Shown here piece by piece: positions 7,717-16,594 of a stretch of 64,000 nucleotides of DNA. Position numbers and translations under genes: made by a program. Numbering within the stretch: position 1 is the stretch's first letter; every line of letters starts with the position of its first letter. The notes beneath the pieces were generated by a model. It was not told where the DNA came from. It worked only from the letters and a program-made list of their open reading frames with translations, and ran no database searches. The stretch spans positions 1 through 64,000 of the forward strand of contig MKRX01000002.1 of the NCBI GenBank assembly GCA_001898035.1, in the 5' to 3' direction. The DNA is from Armatimonadetes bacterium 55-13 (GTDB lineage: Bacteria > Armatimonadota > Fimbriimonadia > Fimbriimonadales > Fimbriimonadaceae).

Positions 7717-8679
7717 TTAGAACGGCTTGGTGGGGGCGGAGATGTATTCGTTGGCGGCGGTCAAAACGGTGAGGGCTTCATCCAGGAATGCGGTCAGGGC
7801 TCCGGTTCCCATGATCTCGTTATCTTCGTAGGCGAGCTTGGAATAGAGCCTGCCGAGGACCTTAGTGGCTTCCTTCAGACCGTGGGCAGTCGATGGCAGG
7901 CCATTGAGATAGAGGGTCATTCTTCTTACGCCACAGTTCACCGCCCGGGGGGTGCCGGGATCGAAAAGCATGAACCGGAGGACGTTATCCGGCTCGAATC
8001 GGGTGCCAAAGCGTTGGCGATAGTTCTCCAACGAGGCCAGGGAGCGCAGAAGGCTGGTCCAGGAGGCGAAGAAGAGCGCAGGGTCACAGGCGTCATCCAT
8101 GGACTGGAGGTCGGGGAGCTTGGCCTTTAGGACGAAGAGGGTGCGCTGGGTGCGTTCCATCGCCTCGCCTACTTTGAGGTAGTTCCACCCTTGGTCGCGG
8201 GTGAGGGTGTGCTCGATGGCGCCGAGCATGGTGAGGATGGCACGGTGGGTTGCGGCGGCGATATCGCTGGCGCGCAGGGCGGATTGGACGCCTTTTTTCC
8301 GGTGGGCGGCAAGTTGGCTGTACGCCTCGTTGAGGTTGTATTGAACCTCTCGGGTTAGGGTTTCGCCGATAGAACGGGCGTTCTCCCGAGCGCGGGCGAG
8401 AGAACTGATGACGGAAACGGGATTCGACTCATCTAGCAGGTACGAGTTGAAGTAGTCGAGGGTCAGTTCAGGAATCGGCTTGGATTCGTCCCCGATGGGT
8501 ACGGGAGTCGGGAGACCGGCGGAGACGCAGTTCCACTCGGCGCGAGCCCGGCGTTCGTCGAGATTTTCGAGTTCGAGGGAGAACTCATTGGCGACGTTGA
8601 GGAGGCGGGTGGTGTTTTCCGCGCGCTCAATGTATCGACCCATCCAGTAGAGCGAGTTGGCGACTCGCGTGAGCATCAT
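7717..8679 (-). CDS. Alpha-E domain protein (DUF403)
   Basis: This all-helical protein of about 320 residues starts MMLTRVANSLYWMGRYIERAENTTRLL, which is the hallmark of the alpha-E family. The family has no known enzyme activity on its own and always travels with a circularly permuted ATP-grasp and often a transglutaminase. I chose the ATG at 8679 because it overlaps the upstream stop as ATGA, which implies translational coupling; a start 24 nt further upstream would add residues that precede the conserved block. Function in detail is unknown. Confidence 0.88.
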   Translation of the reverse strand: MMLTRVANSLYWMGRYIERAENTTRLLNVANEFSLELENLDERRARAEWNCVSAGLPTPVPIGDESKPIPELTLDYFNSYLLDESNPVSVISSLARARENARSIGETLTREVQYNLNEAYSQLAAHRKKGVQSALRASDIAAATHRAILTMLGAIEHTLTRDQGWNYLKVGEAMERTQRTLFVLKAKLPDLQSMDDACDPALFFASWTSLLRSLASLENYRQRFGTRFEPDNVLRFMLFDPGTPRAVNCGVRRMTLYLNGLPSTAHGLKEATKVLGRLYSKLAYEDNEIMGTGALTAFLDEALTVLTAANEYISAPTKPF

Positions 8680-10112
8680 GCCGGGCGATCCTCCAGGACC
8701 CATGTGTCTTTGCTTCCGCCGCCTTGGGATGAGTTGACGACGTAGCTGCCCTCGCGAAGGGCAACGCGAGTGAGTCCGCCGGGGAGGATGCGGATCTGTT
8801 CTCCGAAGAGGATGAAGGGGCGAAGGTCTACGCGGCGAGGCTGGTAAGAGCGGTCGATATAAGTGGGGTGAGACGAGAGCTCGATCAGCGGTTGAGCAAT
8901 GAAGCTGGAGGGGTTTGCCTTGACCTTGCGGGCGTAAGCGGCAATTTCTTGCTTGGTCGCCATCGGTCCCATGAGCATGTCATAGCCTCCGGCTCCGCCG
9001 GTGGTTTTGACGACGAGCTTATCGAGGTTTTCGATCATGTACTCGTAGTCATCCTGCTTGAAGCCGGTGAAGGTGGTGACTTGCTGGAGGAGGGGCTCTT
9101 CGTCCAGATAAAAGCGAATGATCTCGGGGATGTACGCATAGACCGCCTTGTCATCGGCGACCCCGGCCCCGGGTGCATTCGCCAGTGCGACATTGCCCGA
9201 GCGATAAGCGTTAATGAGGCCAGGGACGCCGAGGATGCTGTGGCGGTCGAAGGTGAGTGGATCGAGGTAGTCGTCATCGAGTCTTCGATAGATGACGCCC
9301 ACTCGTTGCTTGCCTTCGATGGTTTTGACAAAGACTTGGTTCTTCTCGACCACGAGGTCGGAGCCCTCGACGAGGGGAATGCCCATTTCTCGAGCGAGGA
9401 AGGAGTGCTCGAAGTAGGCAGAGTTGTAGCGGCCCGGGGTGAGGACGACGGGCATGCCGTCTTTGCCCCAACCGGGAGCGGCATGGCCCAAGGTTTTGAG
9501 CAGCATCTCCGGGTAGTTGCGAACGGGGCGGACGGCGTATTGGCTAAAGAGTTCCGGGAAGGTGCGCTGGAGGATGTTTCGGTTCTCGACGACGTAGCTG
9601 ACGCCGCTGGGACAGCGGCAGTTGTCTTCGAGCACGCGGAATGTGCCGTCGCCGTCACGGATGATGTCGGTCCCGACGATGTGGGTGTAGATCTGGCGCG
9701 GGGGAACGACGTTTCTGAGTTCTCGGCGATATTCCTTTCGGGAGAGGATGAGTTCCCAGGGGACGATGCCCTGATGGAGCACCTTTTGGTCGGTGTAGAC
9801 ATCCTGGAGGAAAAGGTTGATGGCGGTGACCCGCTGGATCAGACCCCGTTCGAGTTCTTTCCACTCCTCGGCGGTGATGATTCGGGGGACGAAGTCGAAG
9901 GGAAAGACCCGCTCTTCGCCGTCTTTGGCGCCGTAAACGTTGAAGGTGATTCCTTGATTCCTGAGGGAGATGTCTTGGAGCATTTCGCGGCGTTTGAGCT
10001 CGCGGGGATTCATGGCTCCGAGGCAGTCGACGATGGCGTTGTAGTGTCTTCGAGGGGAAGACGCGGAATCGAACGCTTCATCAAAACCGGAAGGGGAGTT
10101 ACGCCAATGCAT
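8676..10112 (-). CDS. Circularly permuted type-2 ATP-grasp protein (DUF404/DUF407)
   Basis: The 478-residue protein is a circularly permuted ATP-grasp enzyme, a family predicted to form amide or peptide bonds with ATP. Typical segments are VPRIITAEEWKELERGLIQR, DIIRDGDGTFRVLEDNCRCP, YNSAYFEHSFLAREMGIPLV, DDDYLDPLTFD and the late VVKTTGGAGGYDMLMGP with the glycine-rich nucleotide loop. It is first in the three-gene operon with alpha-E and transglutaminase. The natural product or protein substrate is not known. An ATG at about 10,014 is an alternative start, but the family usually includes the extra N-terminal residues. Confidence 0.9.
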   Translation of the reverse strand: MHWRNSPSGFDEAFDSASSPRRHYNAIVDCLGAMNPRELKRREMLQDISLRNQGITFNVYGAKDGEERVFPFDFVPRIITAEEWKELERGLIQRVTAINLFLQDVYTDQKVLHQGIVPWELILSRKEYRRELRNVVPPRQIYTHIVGTDIIRDGDGTFRVLEDNCRCPSGVSYVVENRNILQRTFPELFSQYAVRPVRNYPEMLLKTLGHAAPGWGKDGMPVVLTPGRYNSAYFEHSFLAREMGIPLVEGSDLVVEKNQVFVKTIEGKQRVGVIYRRLDDDYLDPLTFDRHSILGVPGLINAYRSGNVALANAPGAGVADDKAVYAYIPEIIRFYLDEEPLLQQVTTFTGFKQDDYEYMIENLDKLVVKTTGGAGGYDMLMGPMATKQEIAAYARKVKANPSSFIAQPLIELSSHPTYIDRSYQPRRVDLRPFILFGEQIRILPGGLTRVALREGSYVVNSSQGGGSKDTWVLEDRPA

Positions 10113-10202
10113 TGCCGGAAAGGAGAAATCGTGTCGGCGGCATCGACGATCCGATCAGTGAGATTAAGATAGCCGGAAGTTAGGGGAATTGCAAGGGTTG
10201 GA

Positions 10203-10300
10203 AGGGACTTCGCGGCTTTGCCGCAGGGACTTCGCACGTCGTGCAGGGACTCGCTTCGCTAGGGACGAGGGACGAGGGACAAGGGACAAGGGACAAGAGG
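10203..10300. repeat. AGGGAC repeat cluster with small hairpins and heptamer tandem
   Basis: Units that begin with AGGGAC occur at 10203, 10225, 10245 and 10261. The first three each carry a small palindrome (for example GCGGCTTTGCCGC and GCACGTCGTGC). From 10261 the unit collapses to a pure heptamer, AGGGACG twice and AGGGACA three times. It sits in the divergent gap between the ATP-grasp gene and an AraC gene. Confidence 0.85.
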
Positions 10301-10339
10301 CGAGAGAGGATTTGGGCGGAGATTCGGTAAGGAAGGGTT

Positions 10340-11110
10340 ATGGAGTTTGGGCGGGGGATTCCTTCTGAGGGGTTGCGGGGGGTGGTGAAGCAGTATTTGG
10401 ATATCTCGACGGAGGTTGAGTTTTCCAATTCTTTGCTGCCCGACACTCGGCTGACGGTGGCGTTTCGGTACCGGGGCCAGGGGTGGATGGGGGAGAGCGG
10501 GGTGGTTTTGGCGATGCCTCGGCTGGCGATCTCGGGGATTCGGGAAACGGCGCGGAAGGTGGTGCACTCTCCGGGAGGGCTTTTCATTACTCAATTCACG
10601 GAGTTAGGCGCGGCGGCGGTGTTTGGGCTTCCTTTGCATGAGCTTCGGGGATCGTTGGTGGGGTTCGATTCGGTCTTTGGGGCGGTCATCGGTCGGGAGT
10701 TGGAAGACCGGCTTTCGGAGGCAGATGGCGTTGGGGGAAGGATCCGGGCGATGGAAGGGTTTTTGGCTTCGCGGCTGGCGGGTTGGGATCAGGATGGGGA
10801 AGCGGCGTTAGCGGTGGAGAAGATTCAGGCGGCACGAGGGCAGTTGCGGGTTCGGGAATTGGCGCGGGAGATTGGGTTGAGTCAGAGCGCATTGGAGCGG
10901 CGGTTCCGGCAGGCGGTGGGGACCAGTCCCAAGCACTTTGCTTCTTTGGTGCGGATGCAGTACGTGATCGATCAGCACGACCGGGGAAAGAATCTGGGGG
11001 ATTTGGCTCAGGAGGCGGGGTTTTATGACCAGGCGCATTTTGCCCACGCCTTCAAGGCATTCGCCGGGGAACCGGCAGAAAGTTACTTCCAATCGGCGCA
11101 TCGCTGGTAG
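10340..11110 (+). CDS. AraC family transcriptional regulator
   Basis: The 256-residue protein has an N-terminal sensor-like region (about 1-140; starts like DUF6597-type AraC regulators, PSEGLRGVVKQYL) and a C-terminal AraC double HTH: RVRELAREIGLSQSALERRFRQAVG (about 173-197) and NLGDLAQEAGFYDQAHFAHAFKAFAG. It is divergent from the ATP-grasp operon across the repeat cluster and 52 bp ahead of a YCII-like gene. Its inducer is unknown. Confidence 0.88.
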   Translation: MEFGRGIPSEGLRGVVKQYLDISTEVEFSNSLLPDTRLTVAFRYRGQGWMGESGVVLAMPRLAISGIRETARKVVHSPGGLFITQFTELGAAAVFGLPLHELRGSLVGFDSVFGAVIGRELEDRLSEADGVGGRIRAMEGFLASRLAGWDQDGEAALAVEKIQAARGQLRVRELAREIGLSQSALERRFRQAVGTSPKHFASLVRMQYVIDQHDRGKNLGDLAQEAGFYDQAHFAHAFKAFAGEPAESYFQSAHRW

Positions 11111-11162
11111 TTCGCCGAATTCTTACAAGCCTTGGCAGCGGGCGCGGCTTCACATTGAAGTC

Positions 11163-11585
11163 ATGGTTTTCGGAACAAAGACTCGCGTTCTTGGGCTGAC
11201 GCTTTTGGCAGTCCTCACCGTGTTGGCGGCGGCTCGGCAGGTCGCTTCAGCATTGCCGAACCAGAGGAGACACATGAATCAGTACGTTCTTATCTTTCGT
11301 CAGCGCCCGGGACAGATTTCGGAGGCCGACCTTGCGGAGCGGGGGAAACTCGTGACGGCTTGGGCCCAGAAGGAGATGGCGGCGGGCCGACAACTGGATC
11401 CGCGCATTTTAGATTCTGAGCGGGAAGTGGTGGGCGAGGCTGAAGAGGCAGCGCCGACGGCTTTGCTCTTCATCGATGCCAAGGATATGGCGGAAGCGGT
11501 TTCGGTGGCGAAGGCGCATCCGGGCGTGAAGTTCGGGGCTTCGGTGGAGGTTCGGGCTTGGACGTCTCCACTGGCGGCCAAGTAG
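11163..11585 (+). CDS. YCII-related domain protein, possibly exported
   Basis: The C-terminal 100 residues match the YCII-like dimeric alpha-beta fold (MNQYVLIFRQRPGQ, then a hydrophobic AKDMAEAVSVAKAHPGV helix and a final strand). From the ATG at 11163 the product would have a clean signal peptide (RVLGLTLLAVLTVLAAA, ASA before the cut). However, the best ribosome binding site, AGAGGAG, lies just before an internal ATG at 11274, which would give a 103-residue cytoplasmic form. Either or both starts could be used. Function of this family member is unknown. Confidence 0.7.
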   Translation: MVFGTKTRVLGLTLLAVLTVLAAARQVASALPNQRRHMNQYVLIFRQRPGQISEADLAERGKLVTAWAQKEMAAGRQLDPRILDSEREVVGEAEEAAPTALLFIDAKDMAEAVSVAKAHPGVKFGASVEVRAWTSPLAAK

Positions 11586-11711
11586 TTGACGGTGACCCCT
11601 CGTTTCCGGTTGGGACGAGGGGTTCTTGTTTGTCATGGTTCTTTTCGGGAGCGGTTCGGTAAACTCTGCGCTTGGCCCTCGGGCCGGCTTCAGGAAGGAA
11701 GGATATAAGGA

Positions 11712-12842
11712 TTGGCTAGCGCATATACACCCGGGCTCACCGTCAGCGGCGACATTACTGTGCGACGGGTTCGCCGACTGCCTATTAAGGGCGAAGTTTT
11801 GGTCAAGGTTGGAGACGCGGTAACGCCGGATCAGGTTGTTGCTCGTGCCATGCTTCCGGGACCGCTCCAAACGCTGAAGTTGGCGGAGAAGTTGGGCGTG
11901 GAGCCCAAAGACGTGTTGTCGATGACCAAGATTAAGGTCGGCGACGCGGTTCAGAAGGATGAGGTGGTTGCAGAGGGCAAAAAGCTCCTTGGCATTTTCA
12001 AAGCGCCGACGGCTATCTCCGATTACACCGGCACCATTGAATCGATTTCTGAGGTCACGGGCAACGCGTTGGTTCGTGAGCCGTCCATTCCCGTTGAGAT
12101 TTCCGCTTACATCCAGGGGCACGTGGCCGATGTGATGGCGGAAGAAGGCGCGATCGTGGAGACACGATGCGCGATGGTCCAGGGCATTTTTGGAGTTGGT
12201 GGCGAGCGCAATGGCACGATTCGGGTGGCAGTTGCGGCTCCGACCGAGGTCTTGGACGCTTCTCACATCCAGGACAGCGACGCGGGCAAGATTTTGATTG
12301 GCGGCGCGGGGCTGACTTACGACGCGCTGGTGAAGGCGACGAAGGTTGGCGTAAAGGGATTGGTGGCAGGCGGCCTGAAAGATAGCGACCTGACGCAGTT
12401 CCTGGGCTACGACATCGGCGTTGCGATTACCGGACAAGAGAACATCTCGCTGACGGTGTTGGTCACGGAAGGCTTTGGCTTCTTGGCGATGGCGGCGCGG
12501 ACGTTTGAGCTGTTGAAGACCTTGGAAGGCAAGATGGCGAGCATCAACGGGGCGACGCAAATTCGTGCGGGCGTTATTCGACCGGAGATCATCTGCCCGC
12601 TGGCCGCCGATGTGGTCGAAGGGACGGTTGCGAAGCAGGCGTTTGAGTTAACGGTCGGCACTCCAATTCGAGTTATTCGCGAGCCTTACTTCGGAAAGCT
12701 GGGAACGGTCACCGAGTTGCCGGCGCAGTTGATGGTGGTTGAATCGGGCACTGAGGTTCGTGTTTTGAAGGCGAAGATTGAGGGAGAGGGCGAGGTTCTA
12801 GTGCCGCGCGCGAACGTCGAAATCATTGCCACTGGGTCCTAG
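11712..12842 (+). CDS. Conserved protein with N-terminal barrel-sandwich (RnfC/lipoyl-like) region
   Basis: The 376-residue protein starts at a TTG behind AAGGAAGGATATAAGGA. The N-terminal half has two turns typical of biotin/lipoyl-like barrel-sandwich hybrids (KVGDAVTPDQVVARA and KVGDAVQKDEVVAEG), followed by TGTIESIS. The C-terminal half includes a KOW-like turn (REPYFGKLGTVTELP) and a region with LVAGGLKDSDLTQFLGYDIGVAITG. It has no membrane helices. I recognise it as a conserved hypothetical family in several phyla but cannot name a function. Confidence 0.75.
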   Translation: MASAYTPGLTVSGDITVRRVRRLPIKGEVLVKVGDAVTPDQVVARAMLPGPLQTLKLAEKLGVEPKDVLSMTKIKVGDAVQKDEVVAEGKKLLGIFKAPTAISDYTGTIESISEVTGNALVREPSIPVEISAYIQGHVADVMAEEGAIVETRCAMVQGIFGVGGERNGTIRVAVAAPTEVLDASHIQDSDAGKILIGGAGLTYDALVKATKVGVKGLVAGGLKDSDLTQFLGYDIGVAITGQENISLTVLVTEGFGFLAMAARTFELLKTLEGKMASINGATQIRAGVIRPEIICPLAADVVEGTVAKQAFELTVGTPIRVIREPYFGKLGTVTELPAQLMVVESGTEVRVLKAKIEGEGEVLVPRANVEIIATGS

Positions 12843-12889
12843 TTGAGCCTTTTGACGGGCTTGCCACGTAAGTTAATTGTATTAAGGCT

Positions 12890-12912
12890 AAGGTTTACAA
12901 TCTCTTAACCTT
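12890..12912. promoter_or_regulatory. Weak dyad upstream of the response regulator
   Basis: AAGGTT and AACCTT are separated by 11 AT-rich bases, about 140 bp before the response regulator gene. The position suggests an operator or promoter region, but no clear -35/-10 pair was found. Confidence 0.2.
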
Positions 12913-13051
12913 TATCAGATAGAACTTCAACTAGTCGAGAAGTCCGCATGCGGTTTTCGAAGTAGGGATGGTTCGCCAGCCGTGGATTTTCGACTAGGAA
13001 TTAGACATGGCGTTGGCTCAACAATTAAGAAGGGAAGGGGAAACCACCTCG

Positions 13052-13723
13052 ATGAAACTGCTGATCGTCGATGATGAACCCACGATTTTAGAGACGGTCG
13101 AGACGAAGTTTCGAAAAGAGGGGTTCTCGACCTTCACCGCCGATTCGGCGGAGGAAGGAATGCGCCTGTTCCGACGGATTAAGCCGGACCTGGTGATTCT
13201 GGACATTATGCTTCCCCAGCGAAGCGGCTACGATTTCTGCCGGGCCGTCCGGCGCGACAGCCAGACGCCGATCATTTTCATCTCCGCGAAGGCCGATGAG
13301 GCGGACCGCATTAAGGGGCTGGAATTGGGGGCCGACGACTACGTGGTCAAACCCTTTAACCTGAGCGAGCTCTCGGCACGCGTGAAGGCGATTTTGCGCC
13401 GCGCGACGGGGGAGCCGGTCAAGGAAGTCATTGAGCGAGGCAACATCCGCATCGATCCGCGAAGCCATGAGGCTTGGCTGGATGGAAAGGCGCTGAACCT
13501 TTCGCCGAAGGAATTTGCTCTGCTTTATTTCTTGGCGCGGAACGCCGGACAAGTCTTCTCACGAGAGGCCCTTTTGGATCGCGTTTGGGGACGCGATGCC
13601 TTTGTTTCGGCCCGTACGGTTGACGTTCACGTCCGGTGGCTACGCACTCGAATTGAACCTGATGCGACCAATCCGACCCGTCTATTGACGGTCCGGGGTG
13701 TTGGCTACAAGTTCGTCGGCTAA
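13052..13723 (+). CDS. OmpR/PhoB-type response regulator
   Basis: The protein has a receiver domain (about residues 1-115) with the acidic pair DDE, the phospho-acceptor Asp in DLVILDIMLP, and the conserved Lys in VVKPFNLSEL. It then has a winged-helix DNA-binding domain with LSPKEFALLYFLARNAGQVFSR and TVDVHVRWLRTRIE. I chose the ATG at 13052 because MKLLIVDDEP is the normal family start; an in-frame ATG at 13007 would add 15 residues. No histidine kinase is adjacent, so it is an orphan here. Confidence 0.92.
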   Translation: MKLLIVDDEPTILETVETKFRKEGFSTFTADSAEEGMRLFRRIKPDLVILDIMLPQRSGYDFCRAVRRDSQTPIIFISAKADEADRIKGLELGADDYVVKPFNLSELSARVKAILRRATGEPVKEVIERGNIRIDPRSHEAWLDGKALNLSPKEFALLYFLARNAGQVFSREALLDRVWGRDAFVSARTVDVHVRWLRTRIEPDATNPTRLLTVRGVGYKFVG

Positions 13724-13780
13724 CCGGGTACAACATATCACGCTCATCGTGGAGCGCCCTACGAGGCAGTGGGATCAGAG

Positions 13781-14767
13781 ATGAGCATGAATACGGTAGA
13801 CGTCACGATTATTGGGGGCGGACCTTGTGGTCTGTTCGCCTCCTTCTATGCCGGGCTGCGCGGCATGTCCGTTCGCATTATCGACTCCCTTCCAGAACTA
13901 GGGGGACAGCTAACGGCTCTCTATCCTGAGAAATACGTTTTTGACATGCCGGGCTTTCCCAAGGTGTTGGCGAAAGACCTGGCTCGGGATTTGATTGAGC
14001 AGGGCACCCAATTTGAGCCGGAACTCGTTCTGGAAGAGACGGCTCAGTCGATTGAGCAAACCGAGAACGGGTATGTGATTACCACGGCGAGTGGCAAGAG
14101 GTTGCCCACCAAGACGGTGATCGTTTCGGCTGGAGCCGGCGCTTTTCAGCCGACGAAACTTGGCGTCGAGCGCGAAGATGAGATGGTGGGAGCGGGCATT
14201 CACTACGGAGTCCGCGACAAGTCGGTTTTCAAGGGTAAGCGGCTGGCGATCGTGGGTGGTGGAGACAGCGCCTTTGACTGGTGTCTTAACCTCATGGACA
14301 CAGCGGATCATATGATGCTGATTCACCGACGAGACGTTTTCCGAGCGCACGAAGACAGCGTGGAAAAGGTCAAAGAGAGTCGAGTGGAAATGAAGCTGTG
14401 GTACGCGGTGAAGGAACTTCACGGAAACGGCAGCCTCACCGGGGTTACGGTGGAGAACACCCAGACGAAGGAGACTGAGCACCTGGAATGCGATCACTTG
14501 ATTGTGAATATCGGGTTTAAGTCTTCGTTAGGTCCCCTAAAGGATTGGGGTTTTGAGATCGTCAAGAATCAGATCGTTGTGAACGATCGCTACGAGACCA
14601 ACTTGCCGGGCGTGTTTGCGGTGGGCGACGTTTGTTCGTTCGACGGCAAGCTCAAGCTGATCGCCACGGGCGTTGGCGAGGCGGCGACGGCGGTTTGTTT
14701 TGCCAAGACTTACTTGGATCCGACGGCGAAACTGTTCCCGGGCCATAGTTCGGACATGGATCTATGA
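13781..14767 (+). CDS. Ferredoxin/flavodoxin-NADP+ reductase, thioredoxin-reductase-like type
   Basis: The protein of about 328 residues has two Rossmann folds: an FAD site (IIGGGPCGLFASFYAG) and an NADPH site (AIVGGGDSAFDW), with a second FAD contact in GVFAVGDVC. It lacks the CxxC of thioredoxin reductases, which marks the TrxR-like FNR family (YumC type). These enzymes pass electrons between NADPH and ferredoxin or flavodoxin. Start is one of two ATGs at 13781 and 13787; an upstream GTG at 13769 is less likely. Confidence 0.92.
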   Translation: MSMNTVDVTIIGGGPCGLFASFYAGLRGMSVRIIDSLPELGGQLTALYPEKYVFDMPGFPKVLAKDLARDLIEQGTQFEPELVLEETAQSIEQTENGYVITTASGKRLPTKTVIVSAGAGAFQPTKLGVEREDEMVGAGIHYGVRDKSVFKGKRLAIVGGGDSAFDWCLNLMDTADHMMLIHRRDVFRAHEDSVEKVKESRVEMKLWYAVKELHGNGSLTGVTVENTQTKETEHLECDHLIVNIGFKSSLGPLKDWGFEIVKNQIVVNDRYETNLPGVFAVGDVCSFDGKLKLIATGVGEAATAVCFAKTYLDPTAKLFPGHSSDMDL

Positions 14768-14863
14768 TTGTTGGCGAGGATGGTTAATTGGAAGGGGGAG
14801 TGGGTGGTCCTACTCCTCTTTTTATTTTTGGTCGTTTTGGGTGGCTGTTGCGTCTGATTTAGC

Positions 14864-15778
14864 ATGTCATCTCCGCGTGTCGCGGCCCTCATCGTCAACG
14901 GGAAGTCTCGGCGGGGTCGTGAATGGTTTCCTTTGGTTCGGCAAAAGCTCCTAGACGAAGGGTTTGAACTTGCTTTGACGCATCTCGCCAAGAAACCCCA
15001 GACCGTTGGTGGACAGGTGGATGTGGCGATCCGGAAAGGAATTCCTTTAGTTTGCGTGGGAGGTGGAGACGGAACGTTCAGCTCGGTCGCGGGGAAATTC
15101 GTCGACACGGATTCTGTGCTTGGAGTCCTGCCGTTGGGGACGGGGAATTCCCTGGCAAGGGATTTGGGGATTAAAGCGGATGTGGACGAGGCTTGTCAGG
15201 TGCTGATCGATGGCTTTGAGCAAGACATCGATTTGGGTCTGGTCAATGGACAGCACTTCGTCAATGTGGCGACGGTGGGTTTGACAACTCGAATTGCGGA
15301 AGGTTTAGACAACGACGCGAAGAAGCGGTTCGGCCGGGCGGCCTATTTGGTCGCGGTTTTCAAAGCGGTTATCAAGGCAAAGCCATTTCATACTCGCTTG
15401 GAATTTGGAGGGGAAGTTCGAGAGTCTGAGTCGATCCAGGTTGTGGTAGGCAGTGGACGATTTCATGCAGGGCCGTTTCCGGTCACTCCTGAGGCTGAGA
15501 TCACCAGTGGGAAGTTGGCGGGCTACTCGGTGAATAGCGTGGATCGAGCGACTTTATTGCGATATGGTTTGCGATTGTGGGGCGGGCATCACGTGGATAT
15601 GCCGGAGGTTGAGGAGTTCACGGCGACCCAAGTTAAGCTCTCGACGACTCCGCTGATGAGAATTACGGTGGATGGGGAGACAGGCATGAGGACGCCGGCG
15701 ACATTCGAGTGTTTGCCCCAGGCGGTGAGAGTCTTGGCAAACCGTTCGGCCAAGCAAGTCTTAGGTATTCAGATTTAG
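14864..15778 (+). CDS. Diacylglycerol/lipid kinase family protein (YegS/BmrU type)
   Basis: The 304-residue protein has the DAGK catalytic core: LIVNGKSRRG at the start, the nucleotide-binding VCVGGGDGTFSSV (about 63-75), LPLGTGNSLARDLGI, and the C-terminal beta-sandwich with the DGE segment (VDGETGMRTP). The family phosphorylates diacylglycerol or related lipids and recycles lipid intermediates at the membrane. It stands alone between the FNR gene and the C26 peptidase gene. Confidence 0.92.
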   Translation: MSSPRVAALIVNGKSRRGREWFPLVRQKLLDEGFELALTHLAKKPQTVGGQVDVAIRKGIPLVCVGGGDGTFSSVAGKFVDTDSVLGVLPLGTGNSLARDLGIKADVDEACQVLIDGFEQDIDLGLVNGQHFVNVATVGLTTRIAEGLDNDAKKRFGRAAYLVAVFKAVIKAKPFHTRLEFGGEVRESESIQVVVGSGRFHAGPFPVTPEAEITSGKLAGYSVNSVDRATLLRYGLRLWGGHHVDMPEVEEFTATQVKLSTTPLMRITVDGETGMRTPATFECLPQAVRVLANRSAKQVLGIQI

Positions 15779-15868
15779 ATTGTTAGGGTCACTAATGATT
15801 GTTGGATTTTGGGGGCGTCGTACATAATGAGAGCAGGCCCTAGTCTCACTTAGCGCCTCCTAACTTCC

Positions 15869-16594
15869 ATGAAGCCGGTCATTGGTATCTCCGTCGATTG
15901 CAAACAGGCCCCCGAAGATATTCGGAGCGGGGGGAAATTGACTTTGAATTGGAACTATGCGCGGGCGGTGGCCGAGGCAGGCGGGGTTCCGATTTTGATT
16001 CCTCCAACCGCAGATATGGCCGTGGTGGCAGAACTCATCGATGGTTGGTTGATTCCGGGTGGGGACGATATCGACGCGGCGCGATTTGGCGAGCCTAACC
16101 ATCCGAAGGCGGAATTGCAGGATCCGGCGAGGTTTGACGGTGAGGAGCGGCTTTTTCGAGCGGTGGATGCGGACCTGCCGGTTTTCGGAATCTGTTACGG
16201 TTGCCAGTTTCTGAATGTGGTTCAGGGTGGAACTTTAATTCAACATTTGCCGGACGTGGTGGGGCATGAGAGTCATAGTGGGGGGACGATGCAAACCTAC
16301 ACTTTGGACGGCGATTCTAAGCTTGAAGCGATGGTTGGGGACGCCTCCATCGACGGAAAAAGTTACCATCATCAGGCGGTGAAAGACTTGGGTGCGGGTC
16401 TTCGGATAGTAGCCAGGGGCGAGGATGGCACGGTGGAGGCATTGGAGAGCACTGAGCGGCCCTGGTTGGTGGGAGTTCAATGGCATCCTGAGCGGACGTT
16501 GGGCGACACGAAGACTCGACGCCTATTTGAGGAATTCATTGCCGCCGCTCGAACCTACAAGGAAAAGAAGTTAGCAACGCCAGTTCTTTCATGA
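15869..16594 (+). CDS. Gamma-glutamyl-gamma-aminobutyrate hydrolase family protein (peptidase C26)
   Basis: This class I glutamine-amidotransferase-like hydrolase has 241 residues. It has the PGG oxyanion segment in LIPGGDDIDA, the nucleophile Cys in FGICYGCQFLN, and His in GVQWHPER. Relatives hydrolyse gamma-glutamyl-GABA (PuuD) or other gamma-glutamyl amides. It is the first gene of a tightly coupled set: its stop overlaps the next start as ATGA. The link of this enzyme with a biotin carrier and HMG-CoA lyase is unusual, so the true substrate is open. Confidence 0.9.
   Translation: MKPVIGISVDCKQAPEDIRSGGKLTLNWNYARAVAEAGGVPILIPPTADMAVVAELIDGWLIPGGDDIDAARFGEPNHPKAELQDPARFDGEERLFRAVDADLPVFGICYGCQFLNVVQGGTLIQHLPDVVGHESHSGGTMQTYTLDGDSKLEAMVGDASIDGKSYHHQAVKDLGAGLRIVARGEDGTVEALESTERPWLVGVQWHPERTLGDTKTRRLFEEFIAAARTYKEKKLATPVLS

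Noticed and set aside
8868-10172. 434-codon plus-strand frame opposite the ATP-grasp gene
   Set aside because: Antisense shadow; Glu/Asp/Val/Gly-rich with no recognisable domain, while the minus strand encodes a conserved enzyme.
11409-12560. 383-codon minus-strand frame opposite the barrel-sandwich gene
   Set aside because: Antisense shadow without a domain; the plus-strand frame has a ribosome binding site and family features.
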